64,000 nucleotides of DNA from Cytidiella melzeri (lineage: Eukaryota > Basidiomycota > Agaricomycetes > Polyporales > Irpicaceae). A program made the translations under genes and the position numbers. The notes beneath the pieces are model-generated. The model worked only from the letters and a program-made list of their open reading frames with translations, had not been told where the DNA came from and made no database searches. Within the stretch, counting starts at the first letter, position 1. Each line of letters opens with the position of its first letter. This document shows, one piece after another, positions 48,325 through 62,400 of this stretch. Where the stretch lies: the NCBI GenBank assembly GCA_022592445.1, contig JABYQR010000036.1, positions 62,001 to 126,000 on the forward strand, written 5' to 3'.

Positions 48325-49745
48325 TTACTCAAACTCGATCCCGCGATCGCGGGCTCGATTTAAGACTTCCTGCTCCTTCGTTCTGGCAAAATTCACCACT
48401 GAGTGAAGGATATTTCGCTGGCCTGACAAGTCGTCAGTATATCATAGCACGTCAGCAGATAGATCATACCTTCAACATAGTGCTCTAGCATAGCCAGTAC
48501 TTCCGGTCTCATCTTCGACGCTTCCTCCGAGCTGAGTTCTGTTGTCGGAAGTCGATTCAGCAAGTCCTCCGCCATCTCTGTCAGAGTTTCCGTCGCCCAC
48601 AACTCCTCGCTCAGATCGTCGTCTTGCGTATCCTCATCCGACCCTTCCTCACTCTGCATCTTGACAGCCGCTTTCACAGCCTCCCAGACCGGCTCCACAC
48701 CGCGCGCATCTCGACCGACCTCCCACCTCAAACCCTGTGAGCCCCCACCAATCTTGAGCACTATCGTATCATCCGGGTTGTTAGGTATAGAGAAGCCGTA
48801 ACCGAGGATAAGCTCTGAATTGGGCTTTGGGCCGTAATTGTTGAAAATCTCAGCACCAGCAGGCGTCTCCGTGTGTATAGCGAGCGATATCGATGGCTCG
48901 GTGTTTGAAGAGGTAGAAGGCGGATGAGACACCACCCATGAAACAGGCTGTCCACGAGCGTGGTTCAGAGAGTCTACTCCGGGAAGCAGTACAGGATAGG
49001 AATCGGGTCGGGAGATGAGGGATGGGTTCTCTGAGAGCAACGTTGACGGGAAAGCTCGGGAAGTGAGGTAGATGGCTGCCCTCTGGTAGTTCCCCCAGCT
49101 GTACTGGCTCGTGAGGAATGTGTTTGGAGTAGTCCGGAGGGTTCTAATACATTCCTCCCACTCTGTCGTCCACGTCCTCAATCTGTCAATTGTAGCACCA
49201 TGAAGATTTGTACCGCGGAAGGCTTTTAATTCTGTTTCGGTAAATGTAGTCGAAGTACATAGCTGGGATGAATCTGGTAAGACGTCAATGTAGGGGCCAT
49301 GTGCCAGGCCCGACGATGTGCTAGAGGACCATGAATTCAGTGACAAATCACTGCAGTATTGATGTATGCATACGGTGTTCCTTTCAAAATCCAGTGCATG
49401 CAGATGTAGGTGCACACAAGCTGCCGCTCGCTCCATTTGTGCAGAAAACCTGCGCCCTCGAAGATGCCGATCAATGCCTCCTTTGCGAGCTGTGGTGTCA
49501 CGGCAAGCGAAAACGGACATGTCACAACGGATGTGTCTTTGTCTATCGTGTTCCTGGCAACGATGTTGAAGCCAGAGGGTACTGTCAGATCAAGCTATTA
49601 GGAATGAGTGGAATTGGCTAGTGCTTGAGGCCTCTCGCAACGTACCTCGCATAAATGCGACATCTGGGCTGATATACCCGCCATTGCTTACCAACCAAGC
49701 CCGGAGTGCAGCGACCTCGGAAACTTCGCCCCCGTCCATGTTCAT
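48325..49745 (-). CDS. SET-domain lysine methyltransferase (RKM4/SETD6-like)
   Basis: Begins MNMDGGEVSEVAALRAWLVS (ATG at 49745) and, after the last intron, ends RNILHSVVNFART...DRGIEFE with TAA at 48325. An N-terminal SET segment (NGGYISPDVAFMRVPSGFNI, SERQLVCTYI) is separated by an inserted region from the core LLPGVDSLNHARGQPVSWVV (the NH motif that binds S-adenosylmethionine) and AGAEIFNNYGPKPNSELILGYGF, with the catalytic-site YG. An acidic Rubisco-LSMT-like substrate-binding domain follows. This split SET plus C-terminal domain is typical of enzymes methylating ribosomal proteins or other non-histone targets. About 400 residues. It is convergent with the amidohydrolase, 81 bp apart. Confidence 0.87.
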
Positions 49746-50092
49746 CAGGCCTAACGTTCTGTGGACGTACTGCCGTGCATGTCAGCGACGAGCGTGACAT
49801 CAATAACTGAGCTTCGAAGACGAGAGGATAATGGTCAAATACTGACTAAATCAAGTCTCAGCAATACCTTCCATAGAGTGCCTCAGTCACGATGATGTTG
49901 TCGTCGAGGACTCGAAAAATTGAAGTTGTTGAAGTTGCAGGAACAAAGTCGAACGCTGCGGAGAGTCGTCGCGTATTGAGCCGGCGCGTCTGTATTTAAT
50001 GATATTGGTTCTTGTCTTCGACACCATTTCAGACTTTCAACATCGCACTCGTTTCCTGATACTCAGTCTCGGACTGTTTCATTCTGTAGGAC
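49746..50092. promoter_or_regulatory. Divergent promoter region (SET gene / C3HC gene)
   Basis: 347 bp between two outward-pointing start codons. No gene inside. The short plus-strand frame at 49999-50238 only overlaps the start of the downstream gene in another frame. Confidence 0.45.
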
Positions 50093-52247
50093 ATGGAGCC
50101 CTCATCTACACTCGCGTTGTCGCTTGGTCCATTGTCCAGCGCAGTACCAGCTTCGGAGTCAGCGTCCATGAGTCCGGAGAGAACGCTAAAGGTTCGTCAT
50201 TAATCGACCACAGACAACTTGAACTGGTACTCATATAATACTTCAGCGCAAATTTGAGGATGCTATCCATGTTCTTGATGATGCCATAAGACCTGCAGAA
50301 ACAATACAGCCATCGACTAAGCGGCTACGACCTTCAGGTCCGTCACACTCAATCTACGCAACTCTGGCAAAGTATGGCATTAGGAAAGACCGTAAACCGT
50401 AAGCTCTTTTCCGTTACTGGGTATTCCTTTATGTTGCCACGACATTTTTGCAGGCCTGCTCAAGAATCACGCCTGCAAAGCCTGTCCAGGAATGCCCCAC
50501 ATCTCGTCGCCATTCTCAGTCGTTCTGCCACCCGAGCAAGGAAAGCAAACCCGTTCAAGTCTGCAGCCCCGCCGACAGCTATGGTCAGGTCCGGTGCTGC
50601 TGCGTCTGAGTACCGACCTTCTTCAACTACCTCCTTTCTCGCGCGGCTCGCGACGTACAAACTGACCACATACGCCAATAAGCCTCCTGCTATCGATGCC
50701 GTGGCGGCGGCAAAGTGTGGATGGGTGAATGATGGAAAGGATAGACTGGTTTGTGGCTTGTGCACCATGTCATGGGTGCTGGCGGGAACACATGGTATGA
50801 ATAGAGATGCAGGTATGTGCGATGCTCATTCCAATGTCAACGGGTGACCGAAGGCCTATGCATGCAGCCAATGCATTGGTAGAGAAGCAACGGATTCAAC
50901 TAGTCGATATGCACAAGGACGGGTGTCCGTGGAAGACAAGGCAGTGTGATGGTGAGCTGAAGAGCACTGCTAGAAGAAGGCCGTACTGACATTCTTTTAG
51001 CATCTATATACCGGGTACCTTTACAAACACCTGCTGCAATGGTGAAAGACCTCAAAGCCGAAGCTATCAAACTGGACTCCGCTATCAAAGAGGTCCAGAT
51101 CAGACACCCTTTGGTAAGCCGTCTTTGTTCATAAGGCACAATCTAACAGTTGTAATCCTAGACTGCTGCACAAGCACAGACTTTAGAGGGAATAATCAGC
51201 TCTGTGAAGCTGCGAGCACCCAACGTAACTACGGATGACGAGCCAGAAGAACAGCTGCTGTCTGCGGACTCGATATCAGCCTCACCCTTTGCGATAGCTC
51301 CGTTCCTTGTTGCTGAGCCTTGCGGTGTGGCTGTTATTGCTGCTCTCTTTGGTTGGTCCCTAATACTGCCCGTGACATCTGAAGAGCGGCCTCGCAAATC
51401 GATATCTCGTGCGACGTCTGTGACTCCTTCGACACCAAGACCCACCGCTAGTCCGAGGTCGTTGTCGCGTGGCTCAACACCTGCTCCGCCGATGACGCCC
51501 AGAGTGTCCTTCAATCGTCATACACCATCTACAAGTATCTCGAGCATGGCGCCTCCGGCAGCAAACACTACGTTACTACACTGTCCTCTCTGCCAACGCC
51601 GTATCGGTCTTTGGGCGTTCCTCCCCCCATCGCTAAAAGATACTGAGCCCTCAGAGTCATCATCGGCATCAAAAAAGGACGCTGCGCCGAGGAGACAACT
51701 CGATGTGCTCAAAGAACATCGTTCGTACTGCCCTTATGTAGTCCGCTCGACAGTTGTTCCATCCCTGCCAGTCCAATCATCCTCTACTAACACATTAACG
51801 TCCAACTCGAACTCATCCTTGGCTCAGCTGACCAGTCAGCCAGGAGAACTAGAAGGTTGGCGCGCTGTGTTGGCAGTTGTGCTGCGGTATGGAGCGACGC
51901 AAAAACAGCGGCTGGGATATTCGCGTGGGGTGGAACGGTCTCCAATGGATTCTGGAGGTGAGACGCTGGAGCCGGTGCTGGAGGATGATCCTGTGGCTGC
52001 TATGGTGGAAGGAGTCAAAGCGCGTGGAGTGAGTGATTCTCTCGGTACTCTGAGGCTTTCGGATGCGACTGATGTCGGGCGGTGTCTTTTAGGGAAAGGC
52101 TTTGCTAAAGTATGTAAAAGGCCTGTTGGGGTGAACGTGAGTTGGGGTAGATTCTCTGGTAGCGGCTCAACGGTACGGGTCTGGCTACGGCATGTTGTTT
52201 TCAGAACTGTGAATGGGATGCCAGAGACGCATAGTGGTAGAAGATAG
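50093..52247 (+). CDS. C3HC-type zinc-finger protein (Rsm1/NIPA family)
   Basis: Begins MEPSSTLALSLGPLSSAVPA at 50093, with introns after ERTLK (donor GTTCGT) and after RKDRKP. The first finger reads AKCGWVNDGKDRLVCGLC and, after introns, HKDGCPWKTRQCD, giving the Cys-x-Cys-His-Cys set of the C3HC/NuBaID fold. A second related unit contains CPLCQRRIGLWAFLPP and LKEHRSYCPYV. The rest is low-complexity Ser/Thr/Pro. Homologues include yeast and fission-yeast Rsm1 (mRNA export) and human NIPA (an SCF substrate receptor at the nucleus). The C-terminal end is uncertain: a possible last intron near 52110-52171 would change the final residues. Confidence 0.85.
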
Positions 52248-52638
52248 ATGAGCCTCAGTACAACACAGCATGTATTTTAGCTAAAACGACACCGTCGCCT
52301 TCCCTTCAAAGGTTCAATCACATAGAATGTACTCCTTTGCTGATGGACGACTGAGGGAGACCAAAACAGCAGGGATAGACTTTGTGGCGTCAGGCGCCCA
52401 AAAGTTACCAACTGACCACGCGACGGATGCCCTAGTAGTGGCCATACTAGCGGATTATCCTGTGCGACTGGCGTGTTCAAGTAACCTGGCTCGACTGCTC
52501 TCTTTGCTAAGCGACCTGCAGGTACTGTCCCCGCTCACGCAACACAGCGACTTGGGTAGCTTTGACACTTTCATGGAGGACCGCTGTTACTACCTGTAGC
52601 TTCGAAACTTCATGGCTCAAACGAACACACCGCCGTAG

Positions 52639-55600
52639 GTACACTCGTACGAGCTGTTCTGGAAAAATATCACTGAGAATCCTCAGGTCATGCTGCAGAC
52701 CGACGTCTCTGCTCTCCCTATCGCTGATCTTGTTGTTGGCGCAGTGTGGGTTGGCCGTAGGAACTCAAGTTGTCATGGATTCGCTGCTGCCTCTCGATCG
52801 TTCAGGTGGATGGCGTGTCGACATGTCCGAGCAGTGGGATGTGAGGTCGATTCAGTCTGGAAGTCTAGCTGTCAAGGCTCGAACCTTTGATTTAGGTGTT
52901 AGGGCCGTTTCCGATTCATGCTAGGGAGCAACACTTCTTATCGCCTTCATTTCCTTTGAATTGTGAGTGTTTGGATATTTTTCGCTACTTGCTCGGAACT
53001 TAAACATCGCAATCGTCTAGTATCAGGACCTATTGACCTCGACGCCAAATGGCCTAGCGCATACGCCGATGGAGGCGAGGTTGGATGGGGAAGTACGCAC
53101 TCGCAGAACGGTACTCTTCGACTGTCATATCCAGAAATCAGGTCTATATCTTGATTCTTTGCTCGTGCTACCTACAAGCAGCTTATTGCATTGCAGGTGG
53201 GCGTCCCTACGAGCTACAGAAGGTTGGGCTGCGTTACAACACCACAGCGTACTCCGAACCTCCATCACTGTCTATCCACCAACATCAACCAAAGACTGCT
53301 CTGAACAGCCTCCGCAATTATTGCTCGACGTCCAGCAAGGCGCATTCTTTGCGCTGCGCCCTTCAGAAAGCTCGGATCATGCCTTGGAAGAATTCGTTCC
53401 GAGTTGGTATGCTGGTAACATTTATGCGATGGGTGCAGCACCCCCACACTCGTTGCTACTTCCTACGAAGCCTTCAGCGACTGAGGCCACAGTTTACGAA
53501 CTCTTCGTTAGTAGTGACTATGAGGTGACACAGTTTTGTTATATTTCCAGCATAATGGCTGACTGTACATGCGTAGATTCGGCTCTTCGGTGACCCGACC
53601 GTCTCTGGATCAGATGTGCCAGTATTATCCATTGCTGTTCACGTGCAAGTGGAAGAATTTCACCCAACTGTGGTTACAGCAGGTACACACAATGTGATTC
53701 CTGACTTTGTCGAAGGGTGGGCTTTTGGGGACGCTCTTGGAGTCGGAATCCGCAGCTCTGGTGACTGGTGGACAGTTGAGGACTTTGTTTTTGCCAATTT
53801 AGTGACAAATGTCGGTGCTCAGATCATGAATTGCTCCGCGAACTTACTCACACGTTGCTTTCACAGGCTCTAACAATCCGTCTATCTGAAAAGACACGGA
53901 TCGCCCCTGGACAAACTACAGTCATCCCCCTAACCATTATTCAACACGATGCATTCATCGAAGACTCGATAGAGCTTGAATTCCATTTAAAGTCATCTTC
54001 TGGTGCAGAAACAACAGTCGCTACCAGTCTGGACTTGAAACATTTGACCAACTGGGACAGCACCAGCTACAGCCCTATCGTCTCGACGCACCTTTCTCCT
54101 CATTTGACGCCGACTGCGTTCTTGTCCATACCTCCCAAAGTCACGGGTACACACGGAACTAAAACACCTCTTCTGTTTCTACGTATGTTTCCAGCATGGT
54201 TTGCTGACGAATGCTGGCTAACATAATTGATCAGACGGTGCAGGAGTCGACGTCTTGACGAGCCATTCAATTGGATGCGCTCCCCCTAGACAATCGCAAA
54301 GCTGGGTAATAATGCCTACCGGCCGAACAGCATGGGTAATCTCCCCACCACTTCAACTGTTGCTCCATCATGGCTTACAACTATTTAGGGTCTGGACTGG
54401 CACGGCCCCAGCACGGAGGATGCTTGGACATCATTCACTGCTCTTTATGCTATACTCAATCGCAATCCTCGGCTGTCTTCTTGGGTGTTCCACAGTGAAA
54501 GTCGAGTTGTCCTTCTAGGACATTCTAATGGTGGCCAAGGGACATGGAACGTAGCAGCGCGTTATCCTGACGCAGTGCTCGCAGGTTCGCGTATTCTGTG
54601 TGTGCAAGATACTGAGGGTACATGGCTGACTCCCTATAGCCATACCAGCGGCTGCCTATATCAAATCACAAGCGTACATTTCTCTGGTCCAGTCAAGGTA
54701 CACGAGAATTGTACTGGTACGTGTGTGCTTTTTCTGACGCTGCAGATAGATCAGCACATTTCATCGACCCCCTGTTACGAGCGATACTTGAAACTTCATT
54801 GACTCCGGACGACAACGATCTTTTCATATCAAATCTCGTAGACACTCCGATATTGGCCATTCATGGGTATGTAGTTCTCATAGGACTATCCAAAGTTTTG
54901 ATGCTGATACATCGTACTGACAGAGGTGCGGACGAGAACGTGCCCGTGTGGCATACTCGTGCACTCGTCAACACCCTGCAGACATGGAACCCCGAAGCCA
55001 ATATCATGTCAGTGTATGTCTCTTTGTGTCATTGCGTCACGACTCAAAAATTGATTAACTAGGTTTAAAGAGGATCCCGGCGAGCCTCACTGTTATCAGA
55101 CCGTCTTCGAGAACAATGAAGTACAAGCATTCATTGACCAATCTATCGAGCAAGAAGATTTTCTGACCGACCGGACCCCGCACGTTTTTACTCTTACAGT
55201 AGCTATACCCAGCGAAAGTGGCTCGCTACATGGCTTCAGGGTCCTCAAGCTGAAAACCCCTGGTCGGTACGTTTCTGCCAAGCGCCTAAAATCCTGACAG
55301 CAAGTCAAACTTGTCTTAACGGTTCGATTTCTCAGGTTGGCGAGACTCGCTGTAACGACAGACAACGAAGGTGTTCATGTCGTCCCCAAAAATGTGGCCA
55401 CATTCTCTCTGAGTATTCGAGGCCTGAGAAGTCTGCGGACGCGTAACCTGCTTATAGACAGCCAGCCCTTCGAGGTGAATGAGGAGGATGATATTTACGT
55501 TTTCAACCAGGAAGTCAATGGCGCGTGGAAGGTAGCATCTCATTCAAAACTTCAAATGTTTCAGTCTCACCAAGAATCCAACCCTGGACAGGTAAAGCCC

Positions 55601-56244
55601 AGTATTCATAACGTGCCCATCCAACCATCCGGGAGGATGTCGAAGATTCTTTCTTCGAACGGCCCAATCATGCTGGTAATCCCGCACAAATCTGAACAAC
55701 ACGTCAACACAGCCGTTAGACTCGCGCACGATTTGGACGTGTATCATAAGCTTTTTGCGGAGATCATGGATGCTCCCGAAGCATTGACGAGGTTGGATTC
55801 TGGTTCTTTGGGCGAAGCAAACATTGTTGTCATTGGCGGTCCCGAGAACTCATTCACGCGTCGCATACTTCACGAAAGCCCCACACCGTTCAAGCTCGTC
55901 GAGGACTCCCTGACTCTACGTGACCGGCCATTAGCGAAGGGGACAAGCTCTGCTTTTCTTCATCCTCATCCCGCATCCAAGTCTTCGCTTTCGCTTGTGC
56001 TGGTACTGTATAGCACTGACGACGAGGGTATGGAGAGACTGCTCAGGCTATTTCCGATAAGAACAGGTGTCCCGGTCCCGGATTGGATAGTTCTTGGCCA
56101 GAGTGCAGATTGGGTTGGTGCGGCTGGGGTTGAGGGAGCTGGGTATGTACCTTTCTTGTCTTTGCTTTGCATTGTTCTGAACACAAAGCAAATAGAGTCT
56201 GGGGAGACAGATGGAGCTGGAACGAAGGGCTGTCCTTCTTCTAA
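52639..56244 (+). CDS. Prolyl-oligopeptidase-like alpha/beta hydrolase (N-terminus unresolved)
   Basis: A long multi-exon gene. The exon after CCGCCGTAG (52638) reads VHSYELFWKNITENPQVMLQ; upstream exons and the start codon could not be placed in 52300-52638. The N-terminal half (~52.6-54.2 kb) looks like a beta-rich domain. The hydrolase part has LLFLHGAG-like sequence, WHGPSTEDAW and GHSNGGQGTW with the nucleophile Ser (codon at ~54524). GGADENVPVWHTR carries the acid Asp (~54930) and EDPGEPHCY the His (~55090), completing a Ser-Asp-His triad. The C-terminus ends GVWGDRWSWNEGLSFF with TAA at 56244 after a final intron. Probably a peptidase S9-type enzyme; substrate unknown. It is convergent with NOT1. 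Confidence 0.78.
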
Positions 56245-56481
56245 TTAGGGCAAGAGGAACGTAATACACTGGATATACAGAAACACGTTTAGGATAAGCA
56301 CTAGTACTAGTGTGATCATGAAGCCCGTTCGTAAAGCAGAGTTCGAGTATGGCCAGGATGCCTTTTGTCACATGGATACGTAAGGATGTGATACAATACA
56401 ATTGCGATGAGAAGAGAACCCAAAGATGAGGGAACAGGAGAATATATCAAACAGATAGCGAAGGCGATAGCGGTGACAACT

Positions 56482-59400
56482 CTAGGACTGGAAAATGGAT
56501 CTTGCGACCTACGGCGGAATAAGACATCTTAGATAGCTACACATATCAAAGCGGAATAACGTACAGTTTCGAGCAACAAAGTGACCTCTGGTGCAATGTG
56601 GATGAATTCCTGGTTCCAGAATTCGTACTTGGTGTTCCTGAGTAGCTCGATGAAAGTGACCAGAGCACCCCAAGGGTGCGGGCGATGGACGAGAAATCTT
56701 TCCAGTAAGACTCTTGTCAGGATTTCCCGGAAGCGATCCGCCTTCACCTCCGAGAATAGGTGCAACATCAAGCAGCTGAACCAATGAGTATGGGCATTAG
56801 GATAGCGCAGATGTAGGACTACTGCGCTAAGAAGATGATGTTGTCCTAGATGGAATGTCAGAGACAAAGCGAGTTCAGATTACAGCTACCTTACCTTCTG
56901 CGTCCATATTCGTGGCGAGGTATTGTAAAGCGACGACCCCTGGATCAGAAGCAACAAAGAGTGCACTGCCACTCCTTGCTTTCGCTTGTGCCACAGACGA
57001 GGATCCAACATACATCACAACAGCGTTCAACAAGGGCAAATTGTACGTGTCCGTGCTCGGGTCCTGAGGGCCAAGAAGTCGCAAGCGATCTTGAAGGGAA
57101 GGAAGGAAGGATGGAGAGCCGCGGCCCAGGAGATACTGTTCAAGGTATGTGGCAAGGTCGCCATTTTTGAGGATTGAAGCGAAGTCGGATAGGATAGGGG
57201 GTATGGGGCCCATCTCCGGGATGGAATCAAATTTGACATTACGAAGGTGTGGGTCGGGTAGCATAATGTTTGATGGGAATGCACTGAGGATGACGTTACG
57301 GAGTTGGATGCATCTCTCTGGAATTATGTCGCAAAGGGTGAAGTAATATTCACTGAGGAATTCCGGAAAATCGTGTAACAAAACGAGGAGAAGTCGGAGT
57401 GATCCGCGGTACAGGTCGCGAGAAGCTGGTTGAAGATCCGCTACGTTGAGGAATGGTGACAGGAACTTGAAGAGTCCCAGAAGCAGTTTGTAGAATGCTG
57501 ACCAGCCCTGTGAACAGCGTCAATTACCTCCTACCAGTAGTTAAAAATGGGCTTACCTGTCTGTTTTCGGACATCAACAACTTGGGCATGAATAGTCTAT
57601 GAGATATGAGGCTCATCCAAGAGAACGCGAATCCAGGGAAATAGGTAGGTTGCAACGAGCTGAATGTATCGCTGGTATGTCCAGTGTTGAGCATTAGTCA
57701 GTCACTTGAGGGAAAAGTCCAGCTTACCCTATGGCGAGTAACAAGTCGAAATAGACTGATCCCAAGTTCGTTTCAATGGCGTGCAAGTCATTGAGCAAGC
57801 TAGAGAAGAAGCGGAAGAACGGCTTCTGTTGGAATTCTGGGCCTTGTTCTTCATGCATATTGGCTAGCACGAGGACGATGATGGACAATATCTTCGTAAG
57901 GTAATGAACCTTCGCCTGTTCGTTGTTGACTCCTGATGCGTCGCCGTGATACTTGATGATGTAGACGATGAGGCGCGACATCGCATCCAAGGCCTGAAAG
58001 GCGTAATTGAACTCTCCAGCAGCAATGCATTTGTTGTAGGAGTTGACGCTGGATTCCGCACATACTCGAAAGAAAAACGATGAGAGGTCTTCGATCTTTA
58101 ATATCCCTTGCTTCGTTAGCTGGTTTATGAATGGCACGAATGACTTTTCAGGCGTAGAGGAACGCTGGTAGATGTTGACCCATTGTTGGAACCAGATGAA
58201 CAACTTCTCCCGCAGCTGAGCGTTGTCCGGCTTCGTAGACGGCTGACGCGTGATAGCAGAGTCAGATGCCGCTTGAGTAGGCGGTGCTCGAGCGCCACGC
58301 AAGTCATCAAGAAGGCGCAGTACCCTGTCTGATGTGAGAAAACGCAAAATTGTGTCGCTGTGCACTTACTCGTCGTTAGCCTTGTTGGCTTGGGAGAGTT
58401 GTGCCAGAATCTCCAAAGTATACATAAACTGGCTTTGGGATGCTATCGGGGGATCACTCGATAAACATTCTCGAACAAGGCCAGCGGCGAATGTCTGCAG
58501 CGTGGGCCTGGGATCCGTGTACAAGAACTTCGCTAGCTGCTGATCTTCTTGGACTATGCTGATCAGTCCGCTGCGAAGCAGGGCAACGGTGGCGGGAACG
58601 TTCAATTTACGCTAAATGATAGCTGAGTCAATTCGAATTACAAGGGCCATGAATCCGTCAACGTACCTCGTCTTCCGCGTAGATGAGCCAATTGATCGCC
58701 TCCTTTGCAACGTTCTCGAACGAGTGACAAAGCTGATCGAGGAGTGCGACATAAATCTCTCTACCTAACTGCGACGAAGTCTTGTACAGCAACTGAACAG
58801 TCTTCTGCGATATCTGTAAGGCAGTTCGAGGACTCTCGGCTGAGCCTGCGGCAAGGAAAAGTATCTGACGCAGGACTAATCTGATACTGTGATTGAGCGG
58901 TAGTACAGTCAGTGACTGCACGGGGAGTTGGCTAACTACTGCCTCAAGCTCTTTCGCCAAGTTCTACAAGATAATGAGTACCCCTTTGTGAATAGAAACA
59001 AGTGATACGTACGTTGAACTGGTCGACGGCATCTTGATGATCCAGCATCCCTCGTCCCTGCAAGCTATCAGGTCCAGGTGATGGGTTGTACATGGCGGAG
59101 AAGGGGTCGTTTCGCGTGTAAGAAACAGTTGATCCAGGACGACTCGCACTCTGTGCTCGAGACTTATGGTCTGGGCCTACAAACTCATCAGCGCAGGGGT
59201 CCTCTGCGACATCGTTGTGCAACCAACCAAAGTCCTCGTAGACAGCAGCTTGCATGGGTTGTATGCCCATAGGTCTGATGCGGAGAGGATCGGGTAAGAC
59301 ATTCGCAAATGGAGAATGAGGCACGCCCGGATCCCAGAACGGCTGTCCAGCAAATTGCTGCATTGGAGAGTCAGCCTGCATACATCTCCTTGGAATTTGG

Positions 59401-62400
59401 CACTCACTTCGCGGTGACGTCTACGGGTCTCGAAGGCGGTTGCGAAACCTTCCTCCACTTCCAGCGTGGCTCGTTCCCTAGCTGCCTGCTCTATGGCCTG
59501 ACATGCAAGATCCAAATTGTCTTGCACGAGCAGTGCGATGACCTGGTCGGACATAACCTGCTGATTGAACGTTACCACCAACTGTAGACTTGTGCTGCTA
59601 GAAAAATCCTTACCTCGGCAATGCCATTTTCCACCAGGTTTGCACGAATGTGTGCGGTGAGATTGCTCTTCAGAGGTTCCTTGCACGTGACGAGAGCAAG
59701 ACTGCCGGCCAGCTTCTGACTCATGAGCATGCCAGCGTTGCGTAGCTTCACTTCATCTGCTTCAGTCGCATAGTCCTTGAACACCAACTCTCGCGTCGAT
59801 ATTCCTGCGATGGTGACTGAACGATCGACCACTGGGACGATGATCTAGAGCAAGCGTTAGCGGGGGTCATAAATTCAAATCTCGGAACTGACCTCGCGTA
59901 CTGCTCGGTCTACCGCAGTTCTCACAGCGCGCTTAAAGGTCTCGTTGGTGTCGAAAGGCGCAAGCTGATGGCTAATGGTAACGGCATTGGACAGCTGGTG
60001 CAAGATAGCTTCCAGGTAACCGCCAAGCGCACGCTGGGGGTCGGTGGTGCCTGAGGGGTTCAGAGGAATGACTTGTGCGTCCGACTGAACATGACTGGAG
60101 CTGTAGTTCTCCATCGGGATGGAGTCGATGTCATTGACATAGTCCGGTAATTGAGGTCCTGCGTCATTGAGCGGTCGGGTCCTGAGAATCGTCGTGGCCG
60201 GTACGGAGTCCAGGTCTATGTCAAGCCCCTTGCAGAGAACCTCAATCTCAAACTTCAAGTTCAACTTAAGCTCGGCGAAGTGATAAAGCTCGGCGAGTAG
60301 AGAAACAACGGCCATCAACCAAGGGTTCGGAGGAACGAAGACGGTCGATCTTGCGCAGGGTTCCAACGTTTTGCATACGAAAGGTATCGCAACAATCAAG
60401 CGCCCATTGTCGTATCCCTCGATAAGCAGGTCCTTGAACGAGAGGTTCCTGTGCTTGATAGGATGGTTCCGCGCAAGGGTGATGCTCCCAAGCCACGATG
60501 CCACGTTCTTGAGTGTCGTGCGTTCGGAGCTCGCTTGCATGGTCTTCTCAGAGTTCAACAGCTGTGTAGACTTGACGAATGTCTCGTGCAGGACAAAATT
60601 AAATAACGCCTTGACATTGAGAGCATCGAGGAACCGAAGGTACAGCTGATGATTGTTGGGTTCGGTACTCACACGTTGGTCTACGAGGTAATTCGCAAAC
60701 CAGCGCGAATACTGTTCTTGGAACTGCTCTCGCATGTCCGCGAGTTTGGAGTCGAAGTTCGACGGCGCGAGGTTGTTCACAATAAACAATATCTTGTCCG
60801 AGATCTCTTCTGGAGGCGCTTCTGGCTCACCTTCAATGTGGTCTGGGTGGATGGAGCTGAAGATCGGAGGAAGTTCTGGCGGAGCACCACTTATCAGCGA
60901 TCCTAAGTCAATGTTGTTGCTCGCTGCGTCGCCGTTTGATATGATCGCACGGTTGATAATTCCAACGAGGTCAGGTCGCGCCTCCAGTAGATGCGGTATC
61001 TTGAGTAGAGCTTGGCAGAGCGGCTGCCACTCGGAGAGGCGAGAATCGAACCGTGACAAGGCTTGAATTCCAAACCTGAACAGATTTGTGCCAGGTTGAC
61101 AGCTTAATGCGTCTAGGACGTATCGAATGGCGATGCCAAGAGGAATATAATCAACCAATTGGAACTGGATGATTGACCCGAAGAGGAAACCAGTCATGGC
61201 AAGTTCGCGGGGCGGATAGAACGACTGAAAGAACTTGTACTCGTCGAACAGGAAGTGTAGCATGCACGAAAAGACCTCCTTGTCATGCGGATTATTAGAC
61301 ACCTTGTTTCTCTGCAACAGGGAAATCACGTCTTCAATGCTGATGTTCTCGTCGTACATCTGCTTGTAGATGTTGTCCACCTCTGCTTCGATTTCGGGTG
61401 AATATGCTACAACGGAGAAACCTGGCTCCGCGTCCGAGCCGGGTGTCAAGTTCATAAGGCGAGGATGAATCTGAAGACAAGCGTTGCGAACTTGCAGACA
61501 CTCGTCTACATCCTCTGGGTTCATGATGTTGGAGCTAAGTACACGGGTCAGACAACTGCCGTAACAGAATATATGCGCAAACTTACTGATTGCGCAGCAC
61601 TCGAAGGAAGATGGCAATGGTTTGCGGATTCAAAGTCATGGTACGTGGCTCCACTGCGGGGACAGAAATCCGAGCTTGCTTTTCGCTATCCATCTTCGTG
61701 CGCAAGAAGTCGATGACGCCGTGCAGAAAATCAGGCCCGTGCGCAGTCACGTTGTCGGCCAGCCACTTGTCCAGGTTCAGATACTCCCTACGTGAAGAGA
61801 GGGCAGCCACATCCAGAGCAAAGGCGTATGGCTGCATCTCCAGTAGCTGATCAAGGATCTAACACAAAATTGAGCATGCATGGCGTTTGTATCAAACATG
61901 TAAACTAACCTTGAGGTCTTGGGCCACATCAAGAATACGCGTGATATTGAGTGAGCTCTCAGTATAGAACTCTCTGAACGCCGTTAGAAGATACTGTGGT
62001 TCAATTTGCCATATGCGCATGAAGACCAGCTGATGGTTAGGTTGCCCTGCCAGGAACATAGCCAGCAAGCGCTGAGTGTATTCCCTGCGTATCTCGTTCC
62101 ACGGGAGGTTCTAGGGCATCCAGTCAGACATAATTCATAGGGAAACCCTGAGATAGCGACTTACAGTTACTTGAAGGAGCCCCATGTGCGCAATCTCAGC
62201 GCTGAGCTTGACAGCCTTGTCTAGCATCTCCCTGATGAAGTTACGAACATCCTCAGAGTCAGAGTCTGCGAGGCGGACGAGAGTTTCGAACAAATCCAAA
62301 GAGTTCCATGTGTGGCCCTGGACATTAGCTGCAAGCTGCTTGATTGTGGGACTACTGGCGGGAATGTCGTCAATGGTGACTACTCTGCGTCCAGGAAGTG

